Assembly (NCBI GenBank): GCA_900315045.1
Contig: OMXR01000033.1
Coordinates: forward strand, 1-33,726
Reading direction: 5' to 3'
DNA: 33,726 nt
Origin: an uncultured Sutterella sp.
GTDB taxonomy: Bacteria > Pseudomonadota > Gammaproteobacteria > Burkholderiales > Burkholderiaceae_F
Shown here: in pieces, positions 23,915 through 31,799 of the stretch
Layout: the number at the start of each line of letters is the position of its first letter
Position numbering within the stretch: the first letter of the stretch is position 1
Notes under the pieces: model-generated
Database searches by the model: none
What the model saw: only the letters and a program-made list of their open reading frames with translations
What the model was told of the DNA's origin: nothing
Program-made: the position numbers and the translations under genes

Positions 23915-25138
23915 TCAGTCTTCGTAAAGGTCGTGATTGACGCAGGCCGCAACGCAGCTGTCGGACCACACGTTCAGAGTCGTTTCCACCATGTCGATCA
24001 CGGCGTACACGGGTAGGATGACGCCCATCAGGTGGATGGGGATGTCCATGCTGGCAAGAAGGCTTGCGGACAGGAAGAAGCACCCCATCGGAACGCCGGC
24101 ATTGCCGACGGCGGCGATGGTGGCGATGAGAATCCAAGTGATCATGGTGACGGCGGTGATTTCAACGCCGGCATTCTGCATGAGGAAGATCACGGTGACG
24201 AAGATGAAGGCTGCGCAGCCGTTCATGTTGATCGTCGTGCAGATCGGCAGAACGAACCGGGCGACCGAAGCGCGCACGCCGACATTGTTTTCCGAGCAGG
24301 ACATGGTCACGGGGAGGGTGCCGGCAGAAGACTTGGAGAAGAACGCAACGGCGAGCGCGGGCGCCATGCCCTTTGCAACGCGCAGGGGATTGAGGCCGCG
24401 CAGCACGAGCAGCAGCGGCAGCACGAGCAGCATCTGCACGAAGTTGGCAGTGATCACGGTGGCAAAGTAGCTGCCCAGGCCTCCGATCTCAACGCCGGAA
24501 ACCATTTCCACCACCAGCTGGCTGATAAAGCCGAAAATGCCGATGGGAAGAACCTTGATGACCCAGCCGACGATGATGAAAAGCACGCCCTGAGTGCCAA
24601 GGAAGAAGTTGAGGATGCATTTTCTTGCGTCCGACTGGGGCATTTTTGCGATCGCAATGCCAACCAGCGCAGCGATGAGAAGCACCGAGAGCACATTGGC
24701 CGAAAGGAACGGGGCGAGGATGTTGTCGGGGATGACCGTCTGGATGTACTCGAGATAGGAGTGCTTCGAGATGCTCGCCGGCGCGGCGGCCCCTGCCGCC
24801 GAGATGTTGGCGGGAGCGAAGAAAATGTAGAGCACCGCAGCCACGCTGGCGGCCAGAATGGTTGTGAAAAGCGTGTAGAAGATGGTGTGCCGGAAAATCT
24901 TTCCCGACTCGCTTGACTGGGAGATGGTGGCAAGCGTGGCGATGATCGAGACGGCGATGATCGGCACGCTGATGAACTTGAAGATGCGGATGAAGACCGT
25001 ACTCACGAAGTCGGAGGCGATGTGCGTGATCTCTGTGCCCCAGAGGCCGTTGGCGATGCCCAGCACGATGGCGGCCGCATAGGCAGCGGCGGTGCCCCAG
25101 TTGATTGCGCTGGGAATGGGAGTTCCTGATTGAGTCAT
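23915..25138 (-). CDS. DAACS-family cation symporter with atypical substrate-site residues
   Basis: 407 residues, glutamate/dicarboxylate transporter fold. Diagnostic parts: the HP1 motif KSSAGTLPVTM, the TM7 motif N304-M-N-G-C308 (family consensus N-M-D-G-T), the HP2 segment NAGVPMGCFFLSASLLAS, and TM8 VIDMVETTLNVWSD. Compared with archaeal GltPh, Asp394 and Asn401 are kept (D382, N389), but the side-chain-carboxylate-binding Arg397 is Glu385 and the sodium-site Asp312 is Asn306. Uptake of aspartate or glutamate is therefore doubtful; an amino acid without an acidic side chain is more likely. The monocistronic gene has a hairpin terminator and a long upstream gap with a dyad. Confidence 0.88.
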   Translation of the reverse strand: MTQSGTPIPSAINWGTAAAYAAAIVLGIANGLWGTEITHIASDFVSTVFIRIFKFISVPIIAVSIIATLATISQSSESGKIFRHTIFYTLFTTILAASVAAVLYIFFAPANISAAGAAAPASISKHSYLEYIQTVIPDNILAPFLSANVLSVLLIAALVGIAIAKMPQSDARKCILNFFLGTQGVLFIIVGWVIKVLPIGIFGFISQLVVEMVSGVEIGGLGSYFATVITANFVQMLLVLPLLLVLRGLNPLRVAKGMAPALAVAFFSKSSAGTLPVTMSCSENNVGVRASVARFVLPICTTINMNGCAAFIFVTVIFLMQNAGVEITAVTMITWILIATIAAVGNAGVPMGCFFLSASLLASMDIPIHLMGVILPVYAVIDMVETTLNVWSDSCVAACVNHDLYED

Positions 25139-25587
25139 TGGATAACCTTGCTGATGATGATTCTGGAATTATGCTTGTTTCGAAATGATTATGCGATGAA
25201 GCGCCATGCGGCGATGTCGTCTCGACAACATCGAAAAGCGCGGGCATGTGCGGTACTGAGTGCGTTCTGCATGAAAGAGGAGACCTTTCTCTTTGGGTGT
25301 TTGTCTTGACCGGCACGCATCCTAGCCTTTGGGGGTGGTGCCAGGCAAACGCTCCGGCAGGTATTGCAACCGGGGTCAAGCCGCTCTGGCCTTTGTGTTC
25401 CCGCCATGGGGCGGTCAAATGGCTGAAAACCGGGCAAAGAATGGAGTGATCTTCTTTCTTTTGCGCTCTATTTTCTCGAATCTGTCTTTATTTTCTCTGA
25501 TCTGCGGTTATCTTCTGCCGCAAGGTGCGACAGGGGCCGGGCTTCAGCCAAGAGACGGCCGAAGCCCGCGGATCGGCAATTGCCCTG
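25139..25587. other. 449-bp gap between the aminotransferase and the DAACS gene
   Basis: No gene recognised. Minus-strand promoter signals for the symporter must lie in the first 150 bp: two CATAAT-like -10 boxes are present near 25166-25171 and 25189-25194, but no good -35 is at the right distance. The other end contains a large cruciform: GACAGGG (25529-25535) with CCCTGTC (25583-25589, overlapping the aminotransferase stop), enclosing CGGGCTTC (25538-25545) with GAAGCCCG (25561-25568). This may end aminotransferase transcription, though no T-run follows. Confidence 0.45.
25212..25233. promoter_or_regulatory. 22-bp interrupted palindrome upstream of the DAACS symporter
   Basis: Outer arms CGATGT (25212-25217) and ACATCG (25228-25233), inner arms GTC and GAC, symmetric about 25222. 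It lies about 75-95 bp before the ATG at 25138, a common place for a regulator site. The protein that binds it is unknown. Confidence 0.4.
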
Positions 25588-26781
25588 TCAGCGCAGATGC
25601 TCTGCAACAAGATCGGCAAGGATCCTGACGCCGCGGACGATCTTTTCCCTGGGCACGGTGACAAAGGACAGGCGGCAGTGCCAGTTCTCCGGAGCCTTGG
25701 CGTAGAAGGCTGCGCCCGGAACAAACGCCACGTTGCGGCTGATGCCTTCCTTCATGAGCGCGGAGGTATCGATGTGCTGGGGCAGGTCCATCCAGATGAA
25801 CATGCCGCCGCTGGGACGCGTCCAGCTGATGGCAGGGTCCTTGGGCATGTATTCGGAAAGCGCCTCGAGCATTGCCTCGGCCTGGGTTTTGTAAAGCGCC
25901 CGGACTTTCGGCAGATGGGTCTCAAGCAGCCCCTCGCTGATCACGCGCGCCGCAATGAGCTGAGTGAAGTTCGAGGTCTGCAGGTCGATGGCCTGCTTGA
26001 GCTTGGTGATGACATCGAGGAATGCGCGCGGCCCGACGATGTAGCCAAGGCGCATGCCGGGAGAGAGCACCTTGGACAGGGTGCCGAGCCGCAGCGTGCG
26101 CTCGGGCGCGAAGCGGCGCAGGGAGGCGGGCGGCCGCTTGTCGTACCAGAGCTCTCCGTACGGATCATCCTCTACGATCCAGAAGTCGTATTCGCGCGCC
26201 TTTTGCGCAAGTCGCTCCCTGCGCTCTTCGCCGATCGTCCTGCCGGACGGATTGGCAAAGGTCGGCATGACGTAGGCGAAGCGGGCGCCCCGCGCCTGTT
26301 CGCCGATTGAATCCGGATCAAGCCCTTCGGCGTCCGTTGCAATCTCGACAAATTCCGGGGCGTGCAGACGGAATGCGGACAGCGCGCCGAGGTATGTCGG
26401 ATTCTCGACAAGCACCTTGGAGCCAGCATCCAGGAAGGCTCTGGCCACGAGGTCAAGCGCCTGCTGGGAGCCCGAAACGATCTGGACCTCGTCGGGGGTT
26501 GTGGGAACGCCGTTTGCGGTCTCCCGGGCTGCGATGAGCGCCCGCAGCTCGGGCTCGCCCTCGGTGAACGAGTACTGAAGCGCATGGGCGCCGTTGTTGT
26601 CCATCACCCATTCGCACGCTGCCTTGACGTCGGCGATGGGAAAACCCTGGGGGCTGGGCAGGCCGCCCGCAAAGCTGATGACTTCGGGACGGTTGGCGAG
26701 CTTGAGCAGTTCGCGGATGATGGAGCTCTTGGAGCCTCCCGCGGCACGGCTCAGCGTGAACGCGGCAACTGTTTCAGACAT
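25588..26781 (-). CDS. PLP-dependent aminotransferase, class I/II (2-aminoadipate/valine-pyruvate-type)
   Basis: 397 residues from ATG 26781; a TTG at 26802 without a ribosome-binding site would add 7. Fold type I features: ISFAGGLPSPQGFP near the N-terminus, LQYSFTEGEPELRALIA, the PLP-phosphate loop SGSQQALDLV, MPTFANPSGRT, VEDDPYGELWY with the ring-binding Asp, and the PLP lysine in GTLSKVLSPGMRLGYIVG, then the substrate-carboxylate Arg in CRLSFV. It resembles LysN/MocR-type stand-alone aminotransferases, which often have broad specificity (aminoadipate, aromatic or branched-chain amino acids). The amino donor is not readable. It lies downstream of putP but is separated by a terminator. Confidence 0.9.
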   Translation of the reverse strand: MSETVAAFTLSRAAGGSKSSIIRELLKLANRPEVISFAGGLPSPQGFPIADVKAACEWVMDNNGAHALQYSFTEGEPELRALIAARETANGVPTTPDEVQIVSGSQQALDLVARAFLDAGSKVLVENPTYLGALSAFRLHAPEFVEIATDAEGLDPDSIGEQARGARFAYVMPTFANPSGRTIGEERRERLAQKAREYDFWIVEDDPYGELWYDKRPPASLRRFAPERTLRLGTLSKVLSPGMRLGYIVGPRAFLDVITKLKQAIDLQTSNFTQLIAARVISEGLLETHLPKVRALYKTQAEAMLEALSEYMPKDPAISWTRPSGGMFIWMDLPQHIDTSALMKEGISRNVAFVPGAAFYAKAPENWHCRLSFVTVPREKIVRGVRILADLVAEHLR

Positions 26782-26814
26782 TTTTTCAGGTACTCCGGAC
26801 AACAGGTATTTCAG

Positions 26815-26849
26815 AAAAATGAGCCGGCGGATGGCGTTTCCGTCGGCTC
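26815..26849 (-). terminator. Intrinsic terminator after putP
   Basis: GAGCCGGCGG (26821-26830) pairs with CCGTCGGCTC (26840-26849), 10 bp with one G-T wobble and a 9-nt loop. On the minus strand it is followed by ATTTTTCTG (five T at 26815-26819). Confidence 0.82.
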
Positions 26850-26892
26850 GGGGAAAGTCGGGCGGGCACCGCGTGACGGCGCCCGGCTGCTC

Positions 26893-28377
26893 TTAGGCGC
26901 CTCGGACGGTTCTCACGACGAAGTCGAAGTTCTTTTCCATCTGCTCGGAGGGCTTTTCTCCAATCAGGCTGAAAACCACGATCGCCACAAGGCCGAAGAG
27001 GAACCCGGGAACGATTTCATACAGGCCGAACCAGGCAAACTGGTGCCAGATGAGGACGGTTGCCGCGCCGACGACCATGCCGGCCAGGGCGCCGTTGCGG
27101 GTCATGCGCTTCCACCACAGGCTCATGATGATCACGGGGCCGAAGGCTGCTCCAAAGCCTGCCCAGGCGTAGCTCACGAGCGAGAGCACGAGGCTGTTGG
27201 GATCCTGGGCGATGATGATGGCCACCACGGCAACGAGAAGAACCATCGAGCGGCCGAACCAGAGCAGTTCGCGCTGCTTCGCGCCCGGGCGCAGGATCGA
27301 GCGGTAGAAGTCCTGCGTGAGCGTGGAGGAGCACACCAGCAGCTGGCAGGAGAGCGTGCTCATCACGGCCGCAAGAATGGCCGAGAGCAGGATGCCGGCA
27401 ACCCAGGGATTGAACAGGATCTGCGAGAGCACGATGAAGACGCGCTCATGGTTCTGCACGACGGCGGCGCCCTGATCGGGGTGCTGCGTGAAATACACCA
27501 GGCCGAACAGGCCGACCATCACGGCGCCCGTCAGGCAGAAAATCATCCACATGATCGAAATGCGGCAGGCATTGGGCAGCGCCTTGATGGACTTGGTTGC
27601 CATGAAGCGCACCAGAATGTGCGGCTGGCCGAAATAGCCCAGGCCCCAGGCCATGAGGCTCACGACACCGATGAAGCTCTGCCCCGTGAGGATGTTCAGC
27701 AGCTTCGGGTCGATGGAGCGCACGGCGTCCATGCTGGCGGTGTAGCCGCCCACGTCATTCATGACCACGAAGGGCACGATGACAAGCGCGGCGCACATCA
27801 GGCTTGCCTGAATGGCGTCCGTCCAGCTGACGGCAAGGAAGCCCCCGATGTAAACGTACAGGATGGTCGCGGCGGCGCCGATCCATACGGCCGTGCCGTA
27901 GTCAAGATTGAACGTGTTCTCGAAGAGGCGGGCGCCGGCAACCATGCCGCTCGCGCAGTAGATGGTGAAGAAGATGAGAATCACGGTTGCTGCGATGATG
28001 CGCAGCAGCTTGGACGTGTCGCCAAACCGGTGCGTGAAGAAGTCCGGGAGCGTGAGCGCGTTGTGTTCGACTTCCGTATAGACGCGAAGCCGGGCTGCAA
28101 CGATCTTCCAGTTCAGATACGTTCCGATGGTCAGTCCGATCGGCATCCAGCTCTCGGAAATGCCCGAGACGTAGACGGCACCGGGCACGCCCATCAGAAG
28201 CCATCCGCTCATGTCGCTCGCTCCGACGGAGAGCGCCGTCACAACCGCACCGAGTCTGCGCCCGCCAAGGACGTAATCGTTGAAGTTTCGTGTGTAATAC
28301 CAGGCAATGAAGCCAAGAGCGCTCATGAGGACGAGGTATCCGATGAACGTGATGGCAGTAGGATTCCAGTTGAACAT
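26893..28377 (-). CDS. putP: Sodium/proline symporter (SSS family)
   Basis: 494 residues from ATG 28377; 16 upstream in-frame codons belong to the leader. Sodium:solute symporter features: N-terminal TAITFIGYLVLMSALGFIA, then DYVLGGRRLGAVVTALSVGA and SDMSGWLLMGVPGAVYVSG, which are the PutP sodium/substrate-site helices, plus GYFGQPHILVRFMA and the long late segment SAILAAVMSTLSCQLLVCSS. Length and these segments match PutP closely. It imports proline with sodium through the inner membrane. No putA is in the window. It is divergent from the aldehyde dehydrogenase and has a promoter at 28417-28445. Confidence 0.94.
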   Translation of the reverse strand: MFNWNPTAITFIGYLVLMSALGFIAWYYTRNFNDYVLGGRRLGAVVTALSVGASDMSGWLLMGVPGAVYVSGISESWMPIGLTIGTYLNWKIVAARLRVYTEVEHNALTLPDFFTHRFGDTSKLLRIIAATVILIFFTIYCASGMVAGARLFENTFNLDYGTAVWIGAAATILYVYIGGFLAVSWTDAIQASLMCAALVIVPFVVMNDVGGYTASMDAVRSIDPKLLNILTGQSFIGVVSLMAWGLGYFGQPHILVRFMATKSIKALPNACRISIMWMIFCLTGAVMVGLFGLVYFTQHPDQGAAVVQNHERVFIVLSQILFNPWVAGILLSAILAAVMSTLSCQLLVCSSTLTQDFYRSILRPGAKQRELLWFGRSMVLLVAVVAIIIAQDPNSLVLSLVSYAWAGFGAAFGPVIIMSLWWKRMTRNGALAGMVVGAATVLIWHQFAWFGLYEIVPGFLFGLVAIVVFSLIGEKPSEQMEKNFDFVVRTVRGA

Positions 28378-28416
28378 TTCGTGTTCTTCAATGAGAAAAT
28401 GGTAATAAAAGCGCGA

Positions 28417-28445
28417 AGTATGCAAAAAGTACTTGAATATGGCAA
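28417..28445 (-). promoter_or_regulatory. Promoter of putP
   Basis: On the minus strand TTGCCA (28440-28445) and CATACT (28417-28422) are 17 bp apart, five and four matches to the sigma-70 boxes. The start point would be near 28410, giving a leader of about 33 nt to the ATG at 28377. Confidence 0.6.
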
Positions 28446-28449
28446 TCTG

Positions 28450-28479
28450 CGCACGGGATGTAGTGCCTAGCCCCGTGCG
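28450..28479. promoter_or_regulatory. Inverted repeat upstream of putP
   Basis: CGCACGGG (28450-28457) and CCCGTGCG (28472-28479), perfect 8-bp arms with a 14-bp centre that itself holds TAG/CTA. It lies immediately upstream of the putP -35 box, so it may bind a regulator, or be a cruciform insulating the divergent promoters. Confidence 0.4.
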
Positions 28480-28530
28480 GATGCGTCAAATTTGTTTGAG
28501 AAGCAAAAGCGTGTTTAGGGCAATAACCGG

Positions 28531-28572
28531 AGCATATTGGGCATGTTCGGTTTGGATGCATTCCGATATGCT
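28531..28572. promoter_or_regulatory. Dyad in front of the aldehyde dehydrogenase gene
   Basis: AGCATAT (28531-28537) and ATATGCT (28566-28572), perfect 7-bp arms with a 28-bp centre. It ends 15 bp before the GGGAGG ribosome-binding site (28588-28593). Possible operator; no clear sigma-70 promoter was found here. Confidence 0.35.
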
Positions 28573-28599
28573 GAGAATCTGAAGTCAGGGAGGCGCTAA

Positions 28600-30006
28600 G
28601 TGCAGCCAGTTGTAGAGCGGTCGGACGTCGCGGAAGTGTTTGCCATCCAGAAAAAGGCATTTCTGGATGATCCCAACCCTGATTGGGCGACGCGTGCGGA
28701 CAGACTCAAAAGAGTGCGCGCCATGGTGCGCCGCTATAAGCTTGATTTTGCCGAAGCGATTGAATCGGACTTTGGCGTGCGGGATGCTCGGGAAACATTG
28801 CTTGCCGAGGTCGTGCCGCTTTTCAACGAGATCCGGCATCTGCTTTTGCGGGGCTGGTTCTGGATGCGCCCCCAGCGCCCCGGCCGCTCCCTCGTCAGTC
28901 CGTTCGGCAGGAACCGGCTGATTCAGCAGCCCCGCGGAGTGGTCGGAAATATCGCCCCATGGAATTATCCGCTGCAGCTTGCGCTGCTCCCCGCCGTTGA
29001 TGCGCTTGCCGCCGGCAACCGCGTCATGATCAAGGTTTCCGAAGCGGTTCCCCGGTTCGGAGAGCTTCTTGCCCGGGCCGTGTCCGAATATTTCAAGCCC
29101 GAGGAGATGGCGGTCTTTTACGGGGACGTCGATCAAGCCAAGGCCTTCAGTCGCCTGCCCTTTGATGCGCTGATTTACACGGGGGGCGGGGGTGTCGGCC
29201 GCCAGGTGATGGCCGCAGCCTCGCAAAATCTCGTACCCGTATTGCTTGAGCTGGGCGGAAAATGCCCGGCCGTCATTGCGCCGGATGCCCGGTTTGAGTC
29301 CGCGGTGCACAGCATCCTCTGCGGCAAGCTTCTCAATGCCGGCCAGACCTGCATTGCGCCCGACACGATCTGGGTGACCGAGCGGGCTCTGGATACCTTC
29401 ATCCGGGTTGCCAGGAAGCAGGCGGCGCGGATCTGCCCGGCCCCGGATTCTTTCACGAGCGTTGTCAACGCAAGGCATTTCGTCCGGCTGGAGACGATCG
29501 TGAACGATGCCAGGAACAAGGGAGCCCGCATCGAGCCTTTGTTTGCGAAGGCTCCGGACAGGCACAGCCGCCAGATGGCACCCGTACTCGTCATCAATCC
29601 GCCTGAAGACGCACGGATCCTCTCCGAGGAAATCTTTGGTCCGCCGATTCTTGTGCGCACCTACGAGTCGGTCGGAGATGTGATTGAGAAGCTGCAGAAA
29701 ACCGACCGGGATCCGCTTGCCCTGTACTGGTTTGATACCAATGCAAGGCGCATTAATCGCGTAAAGCAATTGCTGAGCGCCGGCGGCATGACGGTGAACG
29801 GAACGCTGGTTCATGCCGCGCAGCCCCAGATGCCCTTTGGCGGCGTGGGCGAGAGCGGCATGGGCGCTTATCACGGCAGAAGCGGCTTTGAGGCAATGAG
29901 CCACCGCATGCCGGTGAGCGAATTGTCAAGGCTTGATGCCATGCGGCTCATCGAGCCGCCGTACGGTTGGCTAGCCAGCACGATCCTCAAGCTGCTGAGC
30001 CGATAG
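28600..30006 (+). CDS. Aldehyde dehydrogenase, class-3 / coniferyl-aldehyde-dehydrogenase type
   Basis: 468 residues from GTG 28600, with GGGAGG 6 nt upstream. NAD(P)-dependent oxidation of an aldehyde to the acid. The catalytic Cys251 is in NAGQTCIAPD, the general base Glu217 in LLELGGKCPAV, and the oxyanion/cofactor segments are GNIAPWNYPLQLALLPAVDA and EIFGPPILVRTY. The nucleotide loop reads YTGGGGVGRQV in place of the common F-T-G-S-T-x-V-G. The C-terminal block QMPFGGVGESGMGAYHGRSG is typical of the class 3/CalB branch, which acts on aromatic or long-chain aldehydes. The C-terminal helix is hydrophobic (WLASTILKLL), suggesting membrane association. Followed after 28 bp by a flavin reductase. 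Confidence 0.92.
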   Translation: MQPVVERSDVAEVFAIQKKAFLDDPNPDWATRADRLKRVRAMVRRYKLDFAEAIESDFGVRDARETLLAEVVPLFNEIRHLLLRGWFWMRPQRPGRSLVSPFGRNRLIQQPRGVVGNIAPWNYPLQLALLPAVDALAAGNRVMIKVSEAVPRFGELLARAVSEYFKPEEMAVFYGDVDQAKAFSRLPFDALIYTGGGGVGRQVMAAASQNLVPVLLELGGKCPAVIAPDARFESAVHSILCGKLLNAGQTCIAPDTIWVTERALDTFIRVARKQAARICPAPDSFTSVVNARHFVRLETIVNDARNKGARIEPLFAKAPDRHSRQMAPVLVINPPEDARILSEEIFGPPILVRTYESVGDVIEKLQKTDRDPLALYWFDTNARRINRVKQLLSAGGMTVNGTLVHAAQPQMPFGGVGESGMGAYHGRSGFEAMSHRMPVSELSRLDAMRLIEPPYGWLASTILKLLSR

Positions 30007-30034
30007 TTGTTTCTGAAACCAGGAAGAGGCAAAA

Positions 30035-30616
30035 ATGGAAAATTTCATCAAACCGGTTGATCCCAAGATTCTTTGGCGCACGCTCAATATCGGCGGAACG
30101 GTGCTCGTTTCGAGCGCCGCCGAGGGCAAAAGCGACGTCATGGCTGCGGGCTGGAATTCCGTGGTGGATTTTGACAAGGCGATGGTCATCATCGACAAGA
30201 CCCACTACACGCGCCCGCTCATGGAGAAGGGCGAGTATTTTGCGCTGCAGCTGCCGCTCGCAACCATCGCGCCCGTGGTCATGAATCTGGGCAGCGTGAG
30301 CAAGAACGATGATCCGGAAAAGCTCGAAAAGAGCGGCGCCGAGTTTTTTGCCATCCCCGGCTTTGAGGCGCTGCCGCTCGTGAAGGGGTGCGCCGCCTGG
30401 CTGATTTTCCGCCGCATTCCCGAGCCGCACAATGAGCAGGTCTACGACATGTTCATCGGACAGTGCGTCGGAGCCTGGTCCGATACCCGGGTCTTTGCGA
30501 ACGGGCACTGGCACTTTGAGACGGCGGGCGAAGACAGCCGCACGCTGCACTATGTCTCAGGCGGCCATTTCTACAAGATCGGAGACCCGATCACGGTTCC
30601 CGGCTACGACGGCTAG
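30035..30616 (+). CDS. Flavin reductase family protein (FMN-binding split barrel)
   Basis: 193 residues; AGGAAGAGG upstream gives a strong ribosome-binding site. Resembles the flavin-reductase-like domain: KSDVMAAGWNSVVDFDKAMV (the family's S/T-x-A-x-x-S-P-like FMN loop, here A-A-G-W-N-S-V-V), IDKTHYTRPLMEKGEYFALQ, and AWLIFRRI near the later strand. Such proteins bind FMN and either reduce it for a partner oxygenase or carry electrons. No monooxygenase is next to it. Sharing a transcript with the aldehyde dehydrogenase is likely from the 28-bp gap. Confidence 0.82.
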   Translation: MENFIKPVDPKILWRTLNIGGTVLVSSAAEGKSDVMAAGWNSVVDFDKAMVIIDKTHYTRPLMEKGEYFALQLPLATIAPVVMNLGSVSKNDDPEKLEKSGAEFFAIPGFEALPLVKGCAAWLIFRRIPEPHNEQVYDMFIGQCVGAWSDTRVFANGHWHFETAGEDSRTLHYVSGGHFYKIGDPITVPGYDG

Positions 30617-30630
30617 CCGGCAAGGCCGGC
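30616..30630 (+). other. GC-rich hairpin at the flavin reductase stop
   Basis: GCCGGC, AAG, GCCGGC: two copies of a self-complementary hexamer that can fold into a 6-bp stem. It starts on the last base of the stop codon and lies ahead of the stronger terminator at 30663. Confidence 0.4.
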
Positions 30631-30662
30631 AGGAGCCGGATGCCGCTGCATGTTTTGCGCAT

Positions 30663-30700
30663 CCCCCGTCAGGCTGTCCCAGCCGGGCGGGGGTTCGTTT
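30663..30700 (+). terminator. Intrinsic terminator after the flavin reductase
   Basis: CCCCCGTC (30663-30670) pairs with GGCGGGGG (30686-30693, one T-G wobble). After an A/G mismatch GGCTG pairs with CAGCC across a TCC loop. TTCGTTT follows. The rest of the gap to argC (30701-30863) must hold the argC promoter, but I saw no clear boxes or ARG-box. Confidence 0.8.
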
Positions 30701-30863
30701 ATGTGGCGCCTTTTGGAGGCTGCCAGGAAACCGCATAACTATTTTCTCCTAGGGACAATCGTCCTGTCCTTTTCATTCGGGTTCAAACACTGCTGTTTCA
30801 GTGAAGAAGCGCAGAAGCCGCATGACATAATCAGTCGATTTGCAACCACATGGAGCCCACGCT

Positions 30864-31799
30864 ATGACACGCGTATTCATCGACGGGAGCTCCGGGACGA
30901 CCGGGCTGAGGATTCACCAAAGGCTTCGCGAGCGCGAGGACATCGACCTCGTTGTTCTGCCGGCAGCCGACAGAAGAAATCCGGCTGAGCGACGACGGGC
31001 GATGAACAGCGCCGATGTGGTTTTCCTTTGCCTGCCCGATGACGCTGCCCGGGAGGCGGTTCCCATGGTGGAGAGCGAGCATACGGTCGTCATCGACACC
31101 TCAACGGCGCATCGCACCGATGAGCGGTTTACGTACGGGTTTGCCGAACTGACGGGCCGGCGCGAGCGCATTGCCGCGAGCCGCCGCATCGCCAATCCCG
31201 GCTGCCACGCAAGCGGCTTCATTGCGCTCGTGGCTCCCCTTGTCGAGGTCGGGCTGCTCAGTGCCGAGAGCCTTCTCACCTGCTTTTCGCTCACCGGTTA
31301 TTCGGGAGGCGGCAAAAAGATGATCGCCGAGTATGAAAGCGGGGAGAGGAGCCTGCTCGACGCCCCGCGCCAGTATGCGCTCGGACAGCGGCACAAGCAT
31401 CTGCCCGAGATGGTGCGCGAGTGCGGCCTGCGCCAGCCGCCGGCCTTCTGCCCGATCGTCGCTCCGTACTTTTCAGGGATGGAAGTCACGGTTCCCGTGT
31501 TCAGCGGACAGCTGCGGGGCACGATCGAGGATGCCCGTTCTGCGCTTGCCTCGTACTACGCCGATGCAAAGCTGATCCGTTACGTTGAAAGTCCGGATGA
31601 ACAGGGGTTTCTCTCCGCGGGAGCTCTTGCCGGCCGTGACGACATGCAGGTGTCGGTCATGGGAAACGACGAGCGGATCCTGCTGGTGAGCCGGTTTGAC
31701 AATCTCGGCAAGGGCGCCTCGGGCGCGGCCATTCAGAACATGAACATTGCGCTCGGGCTCGATGAGACAATCGGCCTGAGTCTTGAGGACAAAAAATGA
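30864..31799 (+). CDS. argC: N-acetyl-gamma-glutamyl-phosphate reductase (short type 2 form)
   Basis: 311 residues from ATG 30864, which has GGAG 8 nt upstream; 8 in-frame codons before it are discarded. NADPH-dependent reduction of N-acetylglutamyl phosphate in arginine synthesis. N-terminal Rossmann motif VFIDGSSGTTGLRIHQRL, catalytic Cys114 in IANPGCHASGF, and LTGYSGGGKKMI plus RHKHLPEM with the active-site His. The length of about 310 places it in the shorter ArgC type rather than the 340-residue form. Its stop overlaps the argJ start (ATGA at 31796). Confidence 0.95.
   Translation: MTRVFIDGSSGTTGLRIHQRLREREDIDLVVLPAADRRNPAERRRAMNSADVVFLCLPDDAAREAVPMVESEHTVVIDTSTAHRTDERFTYGFAELTGRRERIAASRRIANPGCHASGFIALVAPLVEVGLLSAESLLTCFSLTGYSGGGKKMIAEYESGERSLLDAPRQYALGQRHKHLPEMVRECGLRQPPAFCPIVAPYFSGMEVTVPVFSGQLRGTIEDARSALASYYADAKLIRYVESPDEQGFLSAGALAGRDDMQVSVMGNDERILLVSRFDNLGKGASGAAIQNMNIALGLDETIGLSLEDKK

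Noticed and set aside
23915-25138. Naming the symporter gltP or sstT
   Set aside because: The HP1 motif is GltP-like, but the side-chain-binding Arg is replaced by Glu, and SstT has a different HP1 motif.
26362-28470. 702-codon open frame on the plus strand across putP and the aminotransferase
   Set aside because: Shadow of two clear minus-strand genes; Asp/Gly/His-rich composition with no family motif.
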